Shown here: one piece after another, positions 1 to 7,877 of the stretch
Position numbering within the stretch: the first letter of the stretch is position 1
How the letters are laid out: every line of letters starts with the position of its first letter
Assembly: GCF_017996735.1 (NCBI RefSeq)
Contig: NZ_JAGOGJ010000035.1
Span: 1-56,709 of the forward strand
Direction: 5' to 3'
DNA length: 56,709 bases
Source of the DNA: Niveispirillum sp.
Lineage (GTDB): Bacteria > Pseudomonadota > Alphaproteobacteria > Azospirillales > Azospirillaceae
Translations under genes and position numbers: made by a program
The notes under the pieces: model-generated
Databases searched by the model: none
Told to the model about the DNA's origin: nothing
The model's input: only the letters and a program-made list of their open reading frames with translations

Positions 1-22
1 CCGACATCCACGGAGGGATATC

Positions 23-565
23 ATGTCGAAGATCAAGTTCGTGCTGGCCACTACCGCTGCTATCGTCGCCTTCCCGATGCTGGCCCATGCGGCCACGCCG
101 GAAAAGGGTATCACCAATCTGTCGGGCGTGGGCCAGGAAGCCATCGCCATGTATGGCAAGCTGCAGGGCCCCAAGGCGCTGGCCCTGGCGCCGGATGGTG
201 CCGTCGGTTACGCCTCCGGCGTTGATGGCGCCGAAGCCCGCATTGCCGCCCTGTCCCGTTGCGCCGAAGTGACCCGCGAGACGTGCCGCATCGTGTCCGT
301 TGACGGACAGGCGCTGGCGGGTGGCAGCACCCTGGGCGAACTGGCCCGCAGCCACACGGACGCCGGCGACCTGCGCGGCGAGGTTGTGGCGGATTACGAG
401 AAGGCGGCCGGCGCCAAGGCCCTGGCCATGTCAGAGGATGGCGGCTTCGGCTGGGTCGTCCGTGACACCGAGGAGCAGGCCCGCGCCGATGCCCTGGTGC
501 AGTGTGAAACCCAGGGGACGAATTGTTCCATCCAGGCCTCAACGGCCGGAACGTCGGTGCAGTAA
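23..565 (+). CDS. secreted protein with duplicated two-cysteine repeat
   Basis: A 180-residue protein of unknown function. The N-terminus is a clear Sec signal peptide (a Lys pair, then a hydrophobic stretch, cleavage near AHA-AT, about residue 23), so it should be periplasmic or secreted. The mature part holds two copies of one unit, roughly residues 50-95 and 133-172. Each has KALA, four residues on a DG, then an acidic/Ala helix with E-AR--AL, and a pair of cysteines about nine residues apart. The pattern resembles DUF4189-type secreted repeats, but that match is only by eye. The start is supported by a GGAGGG ribosome site 4-5 bases upstream of the ATG. It is followed by a strong terminator, so it is the last gene of its transcript; the upstream neighbour lies outside the window. 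Confidence 0.8.
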   Translation: MSKIKFVLATTAAIVAFPMLAHAATPEKGITNLSGVGQEAIAMYGKLQGPKALALAPDGAVGYASGVDGAEARIAALSRCAEVTRETCRIVSVDGQALAGGSTLGELARSHTDAGDLRGEVVADYEKAAGAKALAMSEDGGFGWVVRDTEEQARADALVQCETQGTNCSIQASTAGTSVQ

Positions 566-588
566 GGCCATTCGGGCCTGACAATTGC

Positions 589-630
589 GGGCCGGGCGGG
601 GGGTATCCCGCCCGGCCCTGTTTATTTTTG
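589..630 (+). terminator. intrinsic terminator after the secreted repeat protein
   Basis: A perfect 12-bp GC stem (589-600 pairs with 607-618, loop of six) is followed by a T-rich tail with several T runs. It separates the first gene from gpsA. Confidence 0.8.
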
Positions 631-703
631 CGTTCCCGCACGCTAAGCCTTCTTGCATGAACGGGACGACAGGTCCCGGACCGACAAACGAAGGGGACGG
701 GCC

Positions 704-1696
704 ATGCGGCGTATCGGTGTGATCGGGGCGGGGGCCTGGGGCACGGCACTGGCCATGGCGGCGGCACGCGCGGGCGCGGAAGTGATCCTGCAGGCGCGCG
801 AGGCCGAGGTGGTGGAAAGCGTGAATACGCACCACGAGAACAGCCTGTTCCTGCCCGGCATTGCCCTGGACCCCGCCATCCGCGCCACGGACAGCCTGTC
901 GGTGGCCGCCGATGCCGATGCCGTGCTGCTGGTCACCCCGGCACAGCATCTGCGCACGGCCTGCCGCGCGCTGAAGCCCGCCCTGCGGTCCGGTGCGCCA
1001 GTCGTCATCTGCGCCAAGGGGATCGAGATCGATACCGGCAGCCTGATGAGCGAGGCAGCCCAGGCGGAACTGGGCGACCAGCCGCTGGCCGTGCTGTCGG
1101 GGCCTACCTTCGCGGCGGAGGTGGCCAAGGGATTGCCCACGGCCGTCACGCTGGCCATCCAGGATGCGGCGCTGGGCCACCGTCTGCTGGCCGCGCTGGG
1201 CGGGCGCACCTTCCGGCCCTACCTGTCGGATGATCTGGTGGGTGCGCAGGTGGGCGGGGCCGTGAAGAATGTGCTGGCCATCGCCTGCGGTATCGTCCAT
1301 GGCCGCAGCCTGGGCGACAATGCCCGTGCCGCCCTGATCACCCGGGGTCTGGCCGAGATCGCGCGGCTGGGCGCCCGGCTGGGCGCGCGGGCCGAAACGC
1401 TGATGGGCCTGTCGGGGCTGGGCGACCTGACGCTCACCTGCTCCTCCCTGCAATCGCGCAACATGTCGCTGGGCGCGGCCCTGGGCCAGGGCCGGACGCT
1501 GGAAGAAGTGCTGGGCGAGCGCCGGTCGGTGGCCGAAGGCGTCTACACGGCCCGCGCCGTCACCAAGCTGGCGGTGGCAAAGGGCGTAGACATGCCGTTG
1601 TGCCAGGCCGTGGATGCCCTGTTGAACCATGGCGCCGACCTGGACGCCATCATCGACGCCCTGATGACGCGGCCGTTCAAGACGGAGACGGTTTAG
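704..1696 (+). CDS. gpsA: NAD(P)-dependent glycerol-3-phosphate dehydrogenase
   Basis: GpsA reduces dihydroxyacetone phosphate to sn-glycerol 3-phosphate in the cytosol, the first committed step of phospholipid synthesis. The 330-residue protein is of normal length. The Rossmann motif GAGAWGTALA sits near residue 8. The central VLSGPTFAAEVAKGLPTA and the downstream VGGAVKNVLAIACGI carry the catalytic lysine region, and GLSGLGDLTLTC is the C-terminal family signature. The frame is open further upstream, but the ATG at 704 puts the Rossmann strand at the usual N-terminal position and follows an AAGGGGACGG stretch. It converges with the cupin gene, and the two stop codons overlap by a few bases. 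Confidence 0.97.
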   Translation: MRRIGVIGAGAWGTALAMAAARAGAEVILQAREAEVVESVNTHHENSLFLPGIALDPAIRATDSLSVAADADAVLLVTPAQHLRTACRALKPALRSGAPVVICAKGIEIDTGSLMSEAAQAELGDQPLAVLSGPTFAAEVAKGLPTAVTLAIQDAALGHRLLAALGGRTFRPYLSDDLVGAQVGGAVKNVLAIACGIVHGRSLGDNARAALITRGLAEIARLGARLGARAETLMGLSGLGDLTLTCSSLQSRNMSLGAALGQGRTLEEVLGERRSVAEGVYTARAVTKLAVAKGVDMPLCQAVDALLNHGADLDAIIDALMTRPFKTETV

Positions 1697-2160
1697 CCCC
1701 CGGAAGGTTTACGTGGGCTTGGCCGCCAGTCGGGCGGGGCCAGTTCGAACTGTGCGAATTCGAAGCCGGGAACCACGGTGCAGCCGACCAGGGTCCAGGC
1801 GCCAAGGCTGACCGCCGTCTGCCAATGGCCGGCGGGCACGATGATCTGGGGCCGGTGTCCGGCCGCCAGATCGCTGCCCAGATGATGGGCCGACGCGTCA
1901 TGGCCGTTGGGCGACAGGGTCAGGACCAGCGGCGCCCCGGCATGGAAATGCCAGATCTCGTCGGCGTCCAGCACCCGGTGCCAATGCGAATATTCCCCCG
2001 CCTGCAGCAGGAAATAGATGGCGGTATGGGCCGCCCGCCCGCCATCGGCGGCCTTTGCGCGGAAGGTCTCCACATAATGGCCGCCTTCCGGGTGCGGTTT
2101 CATGCCCAGCAGGTCAATGATCTGCTGGGGCTTCAGGGTCGGGGGATACATGGCGCTCAT
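1693..2160 (-). CDS. cupin-fold DUF985 family protein
   Basis: A 155-residue cytosolic protein of the DUF985 cupin family, whose biochemical role is not established. Family features visible here are LKPQQIIDLLGMKPHPEGGHYVETF at the start, then the core HWHRVLDADEIWHFHAGAP, which supplies the histidines and glutamate of a cupin metal-type site, and a late VVPGFEFAQFELA. The start ATG overlaps the stop codon of the GST gene as ATGA (2157-2160), so the two are translationally coupled and probably one transcript. An internal ATG three codons later is a less likely start. The 3' end overlaps the end of gpsA on the other strand. Confidence 0.85.
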   Translation of the reverse strand: MSAMYPPTLKPQQIIDLLGMKPHPEGGHYVETFRAKAADGGRAAHTAIYFLLQAGEYSHWHRVLDADEIWHFHAGAPLVLTLSPNGHDASAHHLGSDLAAGHRPQIIVPAGHWQTAVSLGAWTLVGCTVVPGFEFAQFELAPPDWRPSPRKPSGG

Positions 2161-2768
2161 TCCCGGGGCGGCAGGGTGGCCTGAAAGCTGGCGCGCCGCG
2201 CGGCGCCGTCGAACCAGCGGGCCAGTGTCGGCCGGCCGGTGCGCCAGGGTTCGTGGGCGAAGCGGAAATCCATATAGCCCATGGCCGAGAGGATGGCCAG
2301 ACCGCCCACGTTCGGCTGGTCCGGGTCGGGCAGGTCGCCGGCTTCCACCTCCAGCCGGTCGAAGGCACGGGAGATGGCGGCGCGCTGCCGGCTGTCCCAT
2401 TCGGCGGAGCGCAGGGCGGTGGGGCGCAGGGTTTCGACCCGGCGCAGCACGCCGGCATCACAGATCCCGTCGCCCAGCGCCTGCTGCCGCAGGGCCACCC
2501 AGCGTGCGGGGCCGGTGGCGGGGATCAGCTTGCGGCCTTCATGCAGGCTGTCCAGATATTCCACGATGACCGGACTGTCGAACAGCACCATGCCGTCATC
2601 GGTCAGCAGGGTCGGGATCTTGGACAGCGGATTCTCGCGCACGATGGGGCTGTCCGGGGACCAGACATCGGTGGGTGAAACCTCGATCCGGTCGGCCAAG
2701 CCGACCTCATGCGCGGCCATCAGAACCTTGCGCACGAAGGGGGATGTCTGGCTGTAACGCAGCTTCAT
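2157..2768 (-). CDS. glutathione S-transferase family protein
   Basis: A 203-residue soluble GST. The N-terminal thioredoxin-like domain (residues 1-75) begins YSQTSPFVRKV, with a serine/threonine near position 9 where GSTs bind the glutathione thiol. It contains NPLSKIPTL, the conserved cis-proline loop, and FDSPVIVEYLD, the ESxxI-type glutathione-binding stretch with Asp in place of Glu. The helical C-terminal domain follows. It resembles YibF-type GSTs of proteobacteria, whose physiological substrates are mostly unknown. It lies just downstream of gloB, another glutathione enzyme, with a 39-base gap, and overlaps the cupin gene by four bases. The arrangement suggests a gloB-gst-cupin operon. 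Confidence 0.9.
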   Translation of the reverse strand: MKLRYSQTSPFVRKVLMAAHEVGLADRIEVSPTDVWSPDSPIVRENPLSKIPTLLTDDGMVLFDSPVIVEYLDSLHEGRKLIPATGPARWVALRQQALGDGICDAGVLRRVETLRPTALRSAEWDSRQRAAISRAFDRLEVEAGDLPDPDQPNVGGLAILSAMGYMDFRFAHEPWRTGRPTLARWFDGAARRASFQATLPPRE

Positions 2769-2807
2769 GGGAATATCCGGGTTGGGGGTCGTGACGGCGG
2801 GGCGGGA

Positions 2808-3578
2808 TCAGCCCCGAAACTCATCCTTCGCCTTGCGGATGGCGGCGAAGACGGTGGCAGGGGGCGCGCCGGTCATTCCGAAATGGGCGGCCAGGCCCGG
2901 ATCGTCGGCGCGCAGGAAGGGGTTGGCGGCAATCTCATCCGACAGGCGCGAGGGAACCGTGGGCAGGCCCTTGGCCCGCAGGGCAGCCACCTCCTCGGCT
3001 CGTGCCTTCAGCGCGGCATTGTCCGGATCGATGGAGCGCGCGAAACGGGCATTGCTGGCCGTATATTCATGACCGCAATGGACACGCGTATCGCCGGGCA
3101 GGGCGCGCAGCGTCGACAGGCTGTCCCACATCTGGGCCGGTGTGCCTTCGAACAGCCGGCCGCAGCCGAGCGAGAACAGGGTGTCGCCGCTGAACAGCAG
3201 ACGCGCCTCCTCAAAGAAGAAGGCGCAATGACCGCGCGTGTGGCCGGGCGTGTCAAAGACGCGGACCGTCTGGCTGCCCAGGGTGAAGATATCGCCCTCG
3301 CCATGGGTGGCGTCCATTTCGGGGATACGGTCGATCTCCGCCCGGGGGCCGATCAGCATGGCATGGCTGTCGGCGCGCAGGTCGGGGATGCCGCCAATAT
3401 GATCGCCATGATGATGGGTGGCCAGGATATGGGTCAGCCGCCAGCCGCGTTCCGACAGAAAGGCCCGCACGGGCGCCGCCTCTCCGGGATCGACCACGAT
3501 GGTCAGCCCATGGGCCGCGTCATGGATGATGTGGATGTAATTGTCGGTCAATGCCGGAACGACATGCACCTCGACCAT
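2808..3578 (-). CDS. gloB: hydroxyacylglutathione hydrolase (glyoxalase II)
   Basis: Glyoxalase II hydrolyses S-lactoylglutathione to D-lactate and glutathione, the last step of methylglyoxal detoxification. The protein has the metallo-beta-lactamase fold with the binuclear metal motif THHHGDH near residue 50, then GHTRGHC and FSGDTLFSLGCGR with its metal-binding Asp, and HCGHEYT. The C-terminal substrate-binding domain ends with NPFLRADDP. Length (256 residues) is normal. The start at 3578 has an AAAGGG ribosome site seven bases upstream and gives the family N-terminus. An ATG six codons earlier (3596) overlaps the PIN toxin stop as ATGA and is an alternative. Either way gloB lies directly downstream of the toxin gene. 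Confidence 0.95.
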   Translation of the reverse strand: MVEVHVVPALTDNYIHIIHDAAHGLTIVVDPGEAAPVRAFLSERGWRLTHILATHHHGDHIGGIPDLRADSHAMLIGPRAEIDRIPEMDATHGEGDIFTLGSQTVRVFDTPGHTRGHCAFFFEEARLLFSGDTLFSLGCGRLFEGTPAQMWDSLSTLRALPGDTRVHCGHEYTASNARFARSIDPDNAALKARAEEVAALRAKGLPTVPSRLSDEIAANPFLRADDPGLAAHFGMTGAPPATVFAAIRKAKDEFRG

Positions 3579-3592
3579 GGGAGCGCCCTTTC

Positions 3593-3979
3593 TCATGTCC
3601 GTGCCGACAGGGTTTTCACGTCATAGGTTGGGATCATCCCATCCGCCGTCACCAGCAGCAAAGCCTCCATCCTGGCCTGCGCGATCAACATGCGGTCGAA
3701 CGGGTCATTGTGGTGCGGGGGCAGGGCGGCGGCAGCCATGGCATGGGGCAGGGTAATGTCGAGAAGGATCAGCCGCTGTGCGGCCAGCGTGGAATGCAGC
3801 TCTTCCAGCGGAAAAACCAGCCGCCCGGCATTGACCTTGATCGCAATTTCCCAAGCGCTGGCAACGCTGAAATATAACTGATTCTGGTTGTCCGCCAATA
3901 ATCCCCGTATGGTGGGTGATAGTCGTTCGGGATTGCCAGCGGTCCACAGTAAAATGTGGGTATCCAGCAACAACCTCAT
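3593..3979 (-). CDS. PIN-domain ribonuclease toxin (VapC-like, type II TA)
   Basis: A 128-residue PIN-domain protein, the toxin half of a type II module. PIN toxins cleave RNA with a magnesium site made of acidic residues. Candidates here are D6 in LLLDTH, E44 in SAWEIAIK, and D93 and D97 in NDPFDRMLIAQA. The order and spacing match the LLLDTHxLLW subfamily usually paired with Phd/YefM antitoxins. The start ATG overlaps the antitoxin stop by four bases (ATGA at 3976-3979), so the pair is translationally coupled. The 3' end touches or overlaps the gloB start. Part of the gene (3860-3910) is more AT-rich than its neighbours, a hint of acquisition. Confidence 0.92.
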   Translation of the reverse strand: MRLLLDTHILLWTAGNPERLSPTIRGLLADNQNQLYFSVASAWEIAIKVNAGRLVFPLEELHSTLAAQRLILLDITLPHAMAAAALPPHHNDPFDRMLIAQARMEALLLVTADGMIPTYDVKTLSART

Positions 3980-4239
3980 GGGTTTTCACCCCGAAAGGCC
4001 TTTGCGATATCCTCGGGCAGTGGATCGTCGAAATCTTCCCCGATCCAGATGCGGCCCGCCAACTGCCCGAATTGACGGGGACTGTGCGTTGACGTGGTCG
4101 CTTCGCCCCCTTCCGCCGGCGGCATCAGCCGGGCCACGGGGCGGCCGGCGCGATAGATGATGATCTCCTCCCCCGCCTCGGCCCGTTCGATCAGGCGGGT
4201 CAGGTTGCTGGCGACGTCGGCAAGGTTCACGCTGTCCAT
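3976..4239 (-). CDS. Phd/YefM-type antitoxin
   Basis: An 87-residue antitoxin. The N-terminal DNA-binding part has VNLADVASNLTRLIERAEAGEEIIIYRAGRPVARL, the classic Phd/YefM fold in which helix 1 is followed by the strand EEIIIYRAGRPVARL. The C-terminal tail GEDFDDPLPEDIAKAFRG is acidic and probably wraps the toxin active site, as in family structures. It is first in the module and overlaps the PIN toxin gene by four bases. Antitoxins of this family normally repress their own promoter. The upstream spacer to the esterase gene contains a GTCAATGCTTGAC palindrome, but no direct evidence links the two. Confidence 0.92.
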   Translation of the reverse strand: MDSVNLADVASNLTRLIERAEAGEEIIIYRAGRPVARLMPPAEGGEATTSTHSPRQFGQLAGRIWIGEDFDDPLPEDIAKAFRGENP

Positions 4240-4296
4240 GGCCGGCCTCCGGGGGATGGGCGCTCTGTCCTCAGAGTGGGCAGTGCCGGGCGCGGC

Positions 4297-4334
4297 GTCA
4301 ATGCTTGACGGGGCAAACGCAGGGTTCGTAGACA
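4297..4334 (+). promoter_or_regulatory. candidate sigma-70 promoter and palindrome upstream of the esterase
   Basis: TTGACG at 4305-4310 and TAGACA at 4329-4334 are spaced by 18 bases, a plausible sigma-70 promoter for the esterase at 4368. The -35 hexamer lies inside the perfect 13-base palindrome GTCAATGCTTGAC (4297-4309), whose other arm gives a TTGACG on the minus strand pointing at the antitoxin gene. Confidence 0.4.
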
Positions 4335-4367
4335 GGCCCGATCCGCAACCCGGTGGGGAAAGTGCTC

Positions 4368-5240
4368 ATGCGTTCTGTCTGGCTTCTGGCCGCTGCCCTG
4401 TTTTTGACCATGCCGGCCGTCCGTGCGCAGGAGGCATTGCCCGCCTATCAGGTGGAGCGGACCAGCGTTCATACCGTCACGTCGGATCAGAGCGGCCGGA
4501 CCTATGATCTCTATGTGAAGCTGCCGCCGGGTTATGCGGACCCGAAAAATGCCGGCAGGCGCTATGGCGTGCTGTACCTGACCGATGGGGATTATACGTT
4601 CCAGGTGGCGTCCGGCATCACGCGGCTGGCCCATAATCTGAAACGGCTGGAAGAATTCATCCTGGTCGGCCTGCCCACCGCCAAGGGGGAGGATGGGATG
4701 AACAGCCGTCGCCGTGACCTGACCCCCTGGACCGACCCGGACCTGTCCGGCGTATCGGGCGGGGCGCCCGCCTATCTGGATTTCCTGGTGAAGCAGGCGA
4801 TGCCGCTGGTGGAAAAGACCTATCGCATCGATCCGGCCCGCCGCACCCTGGTGGGCCAGTCCTATGGCGGGCTGTTCGGCCTTTGGGTCCTGTTCACCCA
4901 GCCGCAGCATTTCAGCAGCTACATCCTGACCAGCCCGTCCATCTGGTACAAGGATTACGCCCTGCGGGGGCTGGAGGCGGATTACGCCAAGGCGCACAAG
5001 GATCTGAAGGCAAGGGTCTATATGACCGCTGGCTCGTTCGAGGCGGCGAAGCCTGGTGATGCCCGCTACAACAAGAACCGCGACATGGTGGCCGATCAGC
5101 AAGACATGGCCAAACGCCTGCGGGCGCGTAAATATCCGGGCCTGCAGGTGATGGCAGAGGTGTCACAGGGCACCTATCATGAAACCACTTTCCCCGTGGG
5201 CCTGATCCAGGGGCTGCAATGGCTGTATCCGGCGCCGTGA
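4368..5240 (+). CDS. secreted alpha/beta-hydrolase, esterase D/IroE-like
   Basis: A 290-residue predicted periplasmic esterase of the family that includes Fes/IroE-type siderophore esterases and S-formylglutathione hydrolase-like enzymes. The N-terminus is a signal peptide with cleavage near VRA-QE (about residue 21). The fold starts with YDLYVKLPPGY and YGVLYLTDGD; the nucleophile elbow GQSYGGLFG carries the catalytic serine near residue 167. A late histidine in QGTYHETTFPVGL is the likely triad base. The start was placed at the ATG at 4368 because it begins the signal peptide and follows GGGGAA eight bases upstream; a GTG five codons earlier is in frame. The true substrate cannot be told. 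It is monocistronic and followed by repeat element 1. Confidence 0.85.
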   Translation: MRSVWLLAAALFLTMPAVRAQEALPAYQVERTSVHTVTSDQSGRTYDLYVKLPPGYADPKNAGRRYGVLYLTDGDYTFQVASGITRLAHNLKRLEEFILVGLPTAKGEDGMNSRRRDLTPWTDPDLSGVSGGAPAYLDFLVKQAMPLVEKTYRIDPARRTLVGQSYGGLFGLWVLFTQPQHFSSYILTSPSIWYKDYALRGLEADYAKAHKDLKARVYMTAGSFEAAKPGDARYNKNRDMVADQQDMAKRLRARKYPGLQVMAEVSQGTYHETTFPVGLIQGLQWLYPAP

Positions 5241-5249
5241 ACCGGCGGC

Positions 5250-5356
5250 TTGAGCTTGCCTTATCTCGCTGGAGGCCGGCGACTGCCGGCCCGCCGCACG
5301 TGCGGCGTAAGCCCAGCCGCCGGATGGCGGCGCCCGGCGGCTGAGGGCGGGCTCAA
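5250..5356 (+). repeat. modular palindromic element, copy 1
   Basis: An intergenic multi-hairpin element. From left to right: a terminal arm TTGAGCTTGCC (5250-5260) that can pair, with two G-U pairs, to GGCGGGCTCAA (5346-5356); core hairpin A with a 7-bp stem and loop GACT (5274-5291); core hairpin B, CGCCGC loop ACGT GCGGCG (5292-5307); and module C, a GC-rich hairpin starting AGCCGCCGGATGGC (about 5314-5342). The same modules in the same order occur at 15725-15884 and, inverted, at 14681-14791. Confidence 0.8.
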
Positions 5357-5442
5357 AGTGTCACCGCCATGTTCCCGGAACCGGCCTTTCATGCGCCGAA
5401 CCCGGCTTGTCGGCGGGGCCTGTTATTGATACCAACCGGCCC

Positions 5443-6129
5443 ATGACTACGAAGCCCGTCAAGATCGCCCCGTCCATCCTGTCCGCCGACTTTGCCCGTC
5501 TGGGCGAGGAGGTGCGCGCCATTGACGCCGCCGGTGCGGATTACATCCATATCGACGTGATGGACGGGCATTTCGTGCCCAACATCACCATCGGCCCCGG
5601 TGTGGTGAAGGCGCTGCGCCCGCACACGGCGAAGGTCTTCGACGTGCATCTGATGATCGCACCCGTCGATAACTTCATCCAGGGTTTCGCCGATGCCGGT
5701 GCCGACATCATCAGCTTCCATCCCGAAGCCGGTCCGCACCCGCACCGGACCGTGCAACTGATCCGCTCGCTGGGCAAGAAGCCCGGCATCGTGCTGAACC
5801 CGCACACGCCCTTGTCGATGGTGGATTATCTGCTGGGCGACCTGGATCTGGTGCTGGTCATGTCGGTCAATCCCGGTTTCGGGGGGCAGAGCTTCATCAC
5901 CTCGCAACTGGACAAGATCGCGGAGCTTCGCCGCCGCATCAACGCCGTGTCGGCGGCCCAGGGCGGACGACAGATCGACCTGGAGGTCGATGGCGGCGTC
6001 AATGTGGAGACGGCGAAGCAGTGCATCGCGGCCGGTGCCGATGTGCTGGTGGCTGGCACGGCCACCTTTGTCGGCGGCCCGTCGGCCTATGAAGCCAATA
6101 TGCGCGCGCTGCGCGGCCAGAACGGTTGA
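5443..6129 (+). CDS. rpe: ribulose-phosphate 3-epimerase
   Basis: Rpe interconverts ribulose 5-phosphate and xylulose 5-phosphate in the pentose phosphate pathway. The 228-residue TIM barrel is full length and all family motifs are visible: [17 protein letters not shown] at the N-terminus, [20 protein letters not shown] with metal-binding His/Asp, [22 protein letters not shown], and the phosphate-binding LEVDGGVN followed by [14 protein letters not shown] 12 codons upstream is in frame but the ATG at 5443 gives the standard N-terminus. The stop codon overlaps the ATG of the heparinase-like gene, so the two are probably co-transcribed. Confidence 0.97.
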   Translation: MTTKPVKIAPSILSADFARLGEEVRAIDAAGADYIHIDVMDGHFVPNITIGPGVVKALRPHTAKVFDVHLMIAPVDNFIQGFADAGADIISFHPEAGPHPHRTVQLIRSLGKKPGIVLNPHTPLSMVDYLLGDLDLVLVMSVNPGFGGQSFITSQLDKIAELRRRINAVSAAQGGRQIDLEVDGGVNVETAKQCIAAGADVLVAGTATFVGGPSAYEANMRALRGQNG

Positions 6130-7784
6130 TGCGCCACATGGCCGGGGGCATGGCGCATAAAAGGTTCAATCCCGGTGCCGGCGGCTGGTATCGCGGAACC
6201 GGGTTGTACCAGATGATGGCCCTATCGGGGCCGGCGCCGCAGCAACTATCCCTGGTGCCGCCCGACCCCTGGCCCGGCGATGCCCATCATGGCCAGGAAT
6301 TGCTGAACAACCGTTTCCGTTTTGCCGGCCAGATTTTTTTTGACGAGATGCCGCCCTGGCTGGAACCGACGGCGTCCGCTCCCTGGCTGGCCGAAATGCA
6401 TGGTTTCGACTGGCTGCGCCATCTGCGCGCCACCGGGGGGGATGCCGCCCGGCGCCAGGCCCGTGTGCTGGTCAGCCACTGGCTGGACCTGTTCGGCAAG
6501 CGCTGGCATCCCGTGGCCTGGGCGCCCGATGTGCTGGCCACGCGCATCGCCGCCTGGATCGGCCAGCATGATTTTTTCCTGGCCAGCGCCGATGACCAGT
6601 TGCGCGCCCGTGTCTTCGACAGTCTGGCCCGTCAGGTGCGCTTTCTGGAACATACGGTTCCGGGCCGCCTGAAGGGGACCGCGCTGCTGGGCGCCATCAA
6701 GGGCATGGTTTATGGCGGCATCTGCCTGAACGGCCTGTCGCGGGTCACCGACCGTGCCCGCGCCCTGCTGAACCGGGAACTGCCCAGGCAGGTGCTGCCC
6801 GATGGCGGCCATGTCGAACATTCCCCGGCGGCCCAGTTGCTGGTGCTGCGCCACCTGATCGATATCCGCGGCTGTTATCGCGCGGGGCGGGAGGATGTGC
6901 CGGAGGCGGTACAGCACGCCATTGACCGCATGACCCCCACCCTGCGCTTCTTCCGCCATGGTGATGGTGGTCTGGCCCTGTTCAATGGCGCGCAGGAGGG
7001 GGAGGCGGTGTTGATCGACACCGTGCTGGGCCAGGCGGATGCCCGTGGCCGCCCCCTGAAATCCACCCCGCATATCGGGTTCGAACGTGTCACGGCGGGG
7101 CGGACCTGTCTGTTGATGGATGTCGGCGCGCCACCGGCGCCCGGGCTGGATGAACACGCCCATGCCGGCACCCTGTCGTTTGAGATGAGTGTGGGGCGCG
7201 AGCGGCTGGTGGTGAATTGCGGGGCGCATCCAGGCGACCAGGGTGTCTGGCGTCAGGCGCTGGCCGCCACGGCCGCCCATTCCACCCTGGCCATCGATGA
7301 CACCAATTCAAGCGGCGTGAACGAGGAGGGGGGCCTGTCCCGCCGCCCGTCCAGGGTGCAGTGCCTGCGCCAGGACGGGGATGAGGGCACGCTGGTCGAT
7401 GCCCATCATGACGGCTATTTTGACCGGGGCGGCATCGTCCATCATCGCCGCCTGTTCCTGGCCGAAAGCGGCGAGGATCTGCGTGGGCAGGACAAGCTGA
7501 CCGGCACGCCGGGCCATGAATTCGCCGTGCGTTTCCACCTGCATCCCGGCGTGCGCGTGGCGACTCTGGAGGATGAGGCGGCCCTGCTGATGCGGCTGCC
7601 GTCCGGGGCCCTATGGAAATTCCGGGCCAGCGGTGCAGAGATCGAAACCGCCGACAGCATCTATCTGGGGCAGGGCGCCGATCCCCGGCCGACCACCCAG
7701 ATCGTGCTGCGCGGCACCACCCAACTGGGGGATACCCTGGTCAAATGGGGCTTCCGCCGGGAAGGCAGCGACATCGATACCTGA
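6129..7784 (+). CDS. heparinase II/III family protein
   Basis: A 551-residue protein of the heparinase II/III-like family. The N-terminal half is a helical toroid-type domain (RNxFxFAG-like NNRFRFAGQIFFD, then HGFDWLRHLRA and the WI-HDFFLAS stretch). The C-terminal beta domain contains HAHAGTLSFEMSVGRERLVVNCG, where His and Tyr/Asn residues of the lyase site would lie, and AHSTLAIDDTNSS. Characterised members are polysaccharide lyases, but this alphaproteobacterial branch next to purH has no proven substrate. No signal peptide is evident, so a cytosolic or nonclassically located enzyme acting on an endogenous glycan is possible. The ATG at 6129 overlaps the rpe stop (TGATG). Other in-frame ATGs at 6138 and 6150 could serve. 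Confidence 0.88.
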   Translation: MRHMAGGMAHKRFNPGAGGWYRGTGLYQMMALSGPAPQQLSLVPPDPWPGDAHHGQELLNNRFRFAGQIFFDEMPPWLEPTASAPWLAEMHGFDWLRHLRATGGDAARRQARVLVSHWLDLFGKRWHPVAWAPDVLATRIAAWIGQHDFFLASADDQLRARVFDSLARQVRFLEHTVPGRLKGTALLGAIKGMVYGGICLNGLSRVTDRARALLNRELPRQVLPDGGHVEHSPAAQLLVLRHLIDIRGCYRAGREDVPEAVQHAIDRMTPTLRFFRHGDGGLALFNGAQEGEAVLIDTVLGQADARGRPLKSTPHIGFERVTAGRTCLLMDVGAPPAPGLDEHAHAGTLSFEMSVGRERLVVNCGAHPGDQGVWRQALAATAAHSTLAIDDTNSSGVNEEGGLSRRPSRVQCLRQDGDEGTLVDAHHDGYFDRGGIVHHRRLFLAESGEDLRGQDKLTGTPGHEFAVRFHLHPGVRVATLEDEAALLMRLPSGALWKFRASGAEIETADSIYLGQGADPRPTTQIVLRGTTQLGDTLVKWGFRREGSDIDT

Positions 7785-7809
7785 CGCGCGATCCGCGTCA
7801 CCATCACCG

Positions 7810-7848
7810 CCGGGCCGGTCCACCAGGATCGGCCCGGTTCCTTTTGTT
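7810..7848 (+). terminator. intrinsic terminator between the heparinase-like gene and purH
   Basis: An 8-bp perfect stem CCGGGCCG / CGGCCCGG (7810-7817 with 7830-7837) with a 12-base loop is followed by TTCCTTTTGTT. It probably ends the rpe-heparinase transcript. Confidence 0.6.
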
Positions 7849-7877
7849 CCATGCAGCATCCGCCAGGGTACCGAACC

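Noticed and set aside
7785..7877. Possible purine riboswitch or leader before purH
   Set aside because: The sequence is explained by a simple 8-bp stem and T-rich tail, a terminator for the upstream genes; no riboswitch core was seen.
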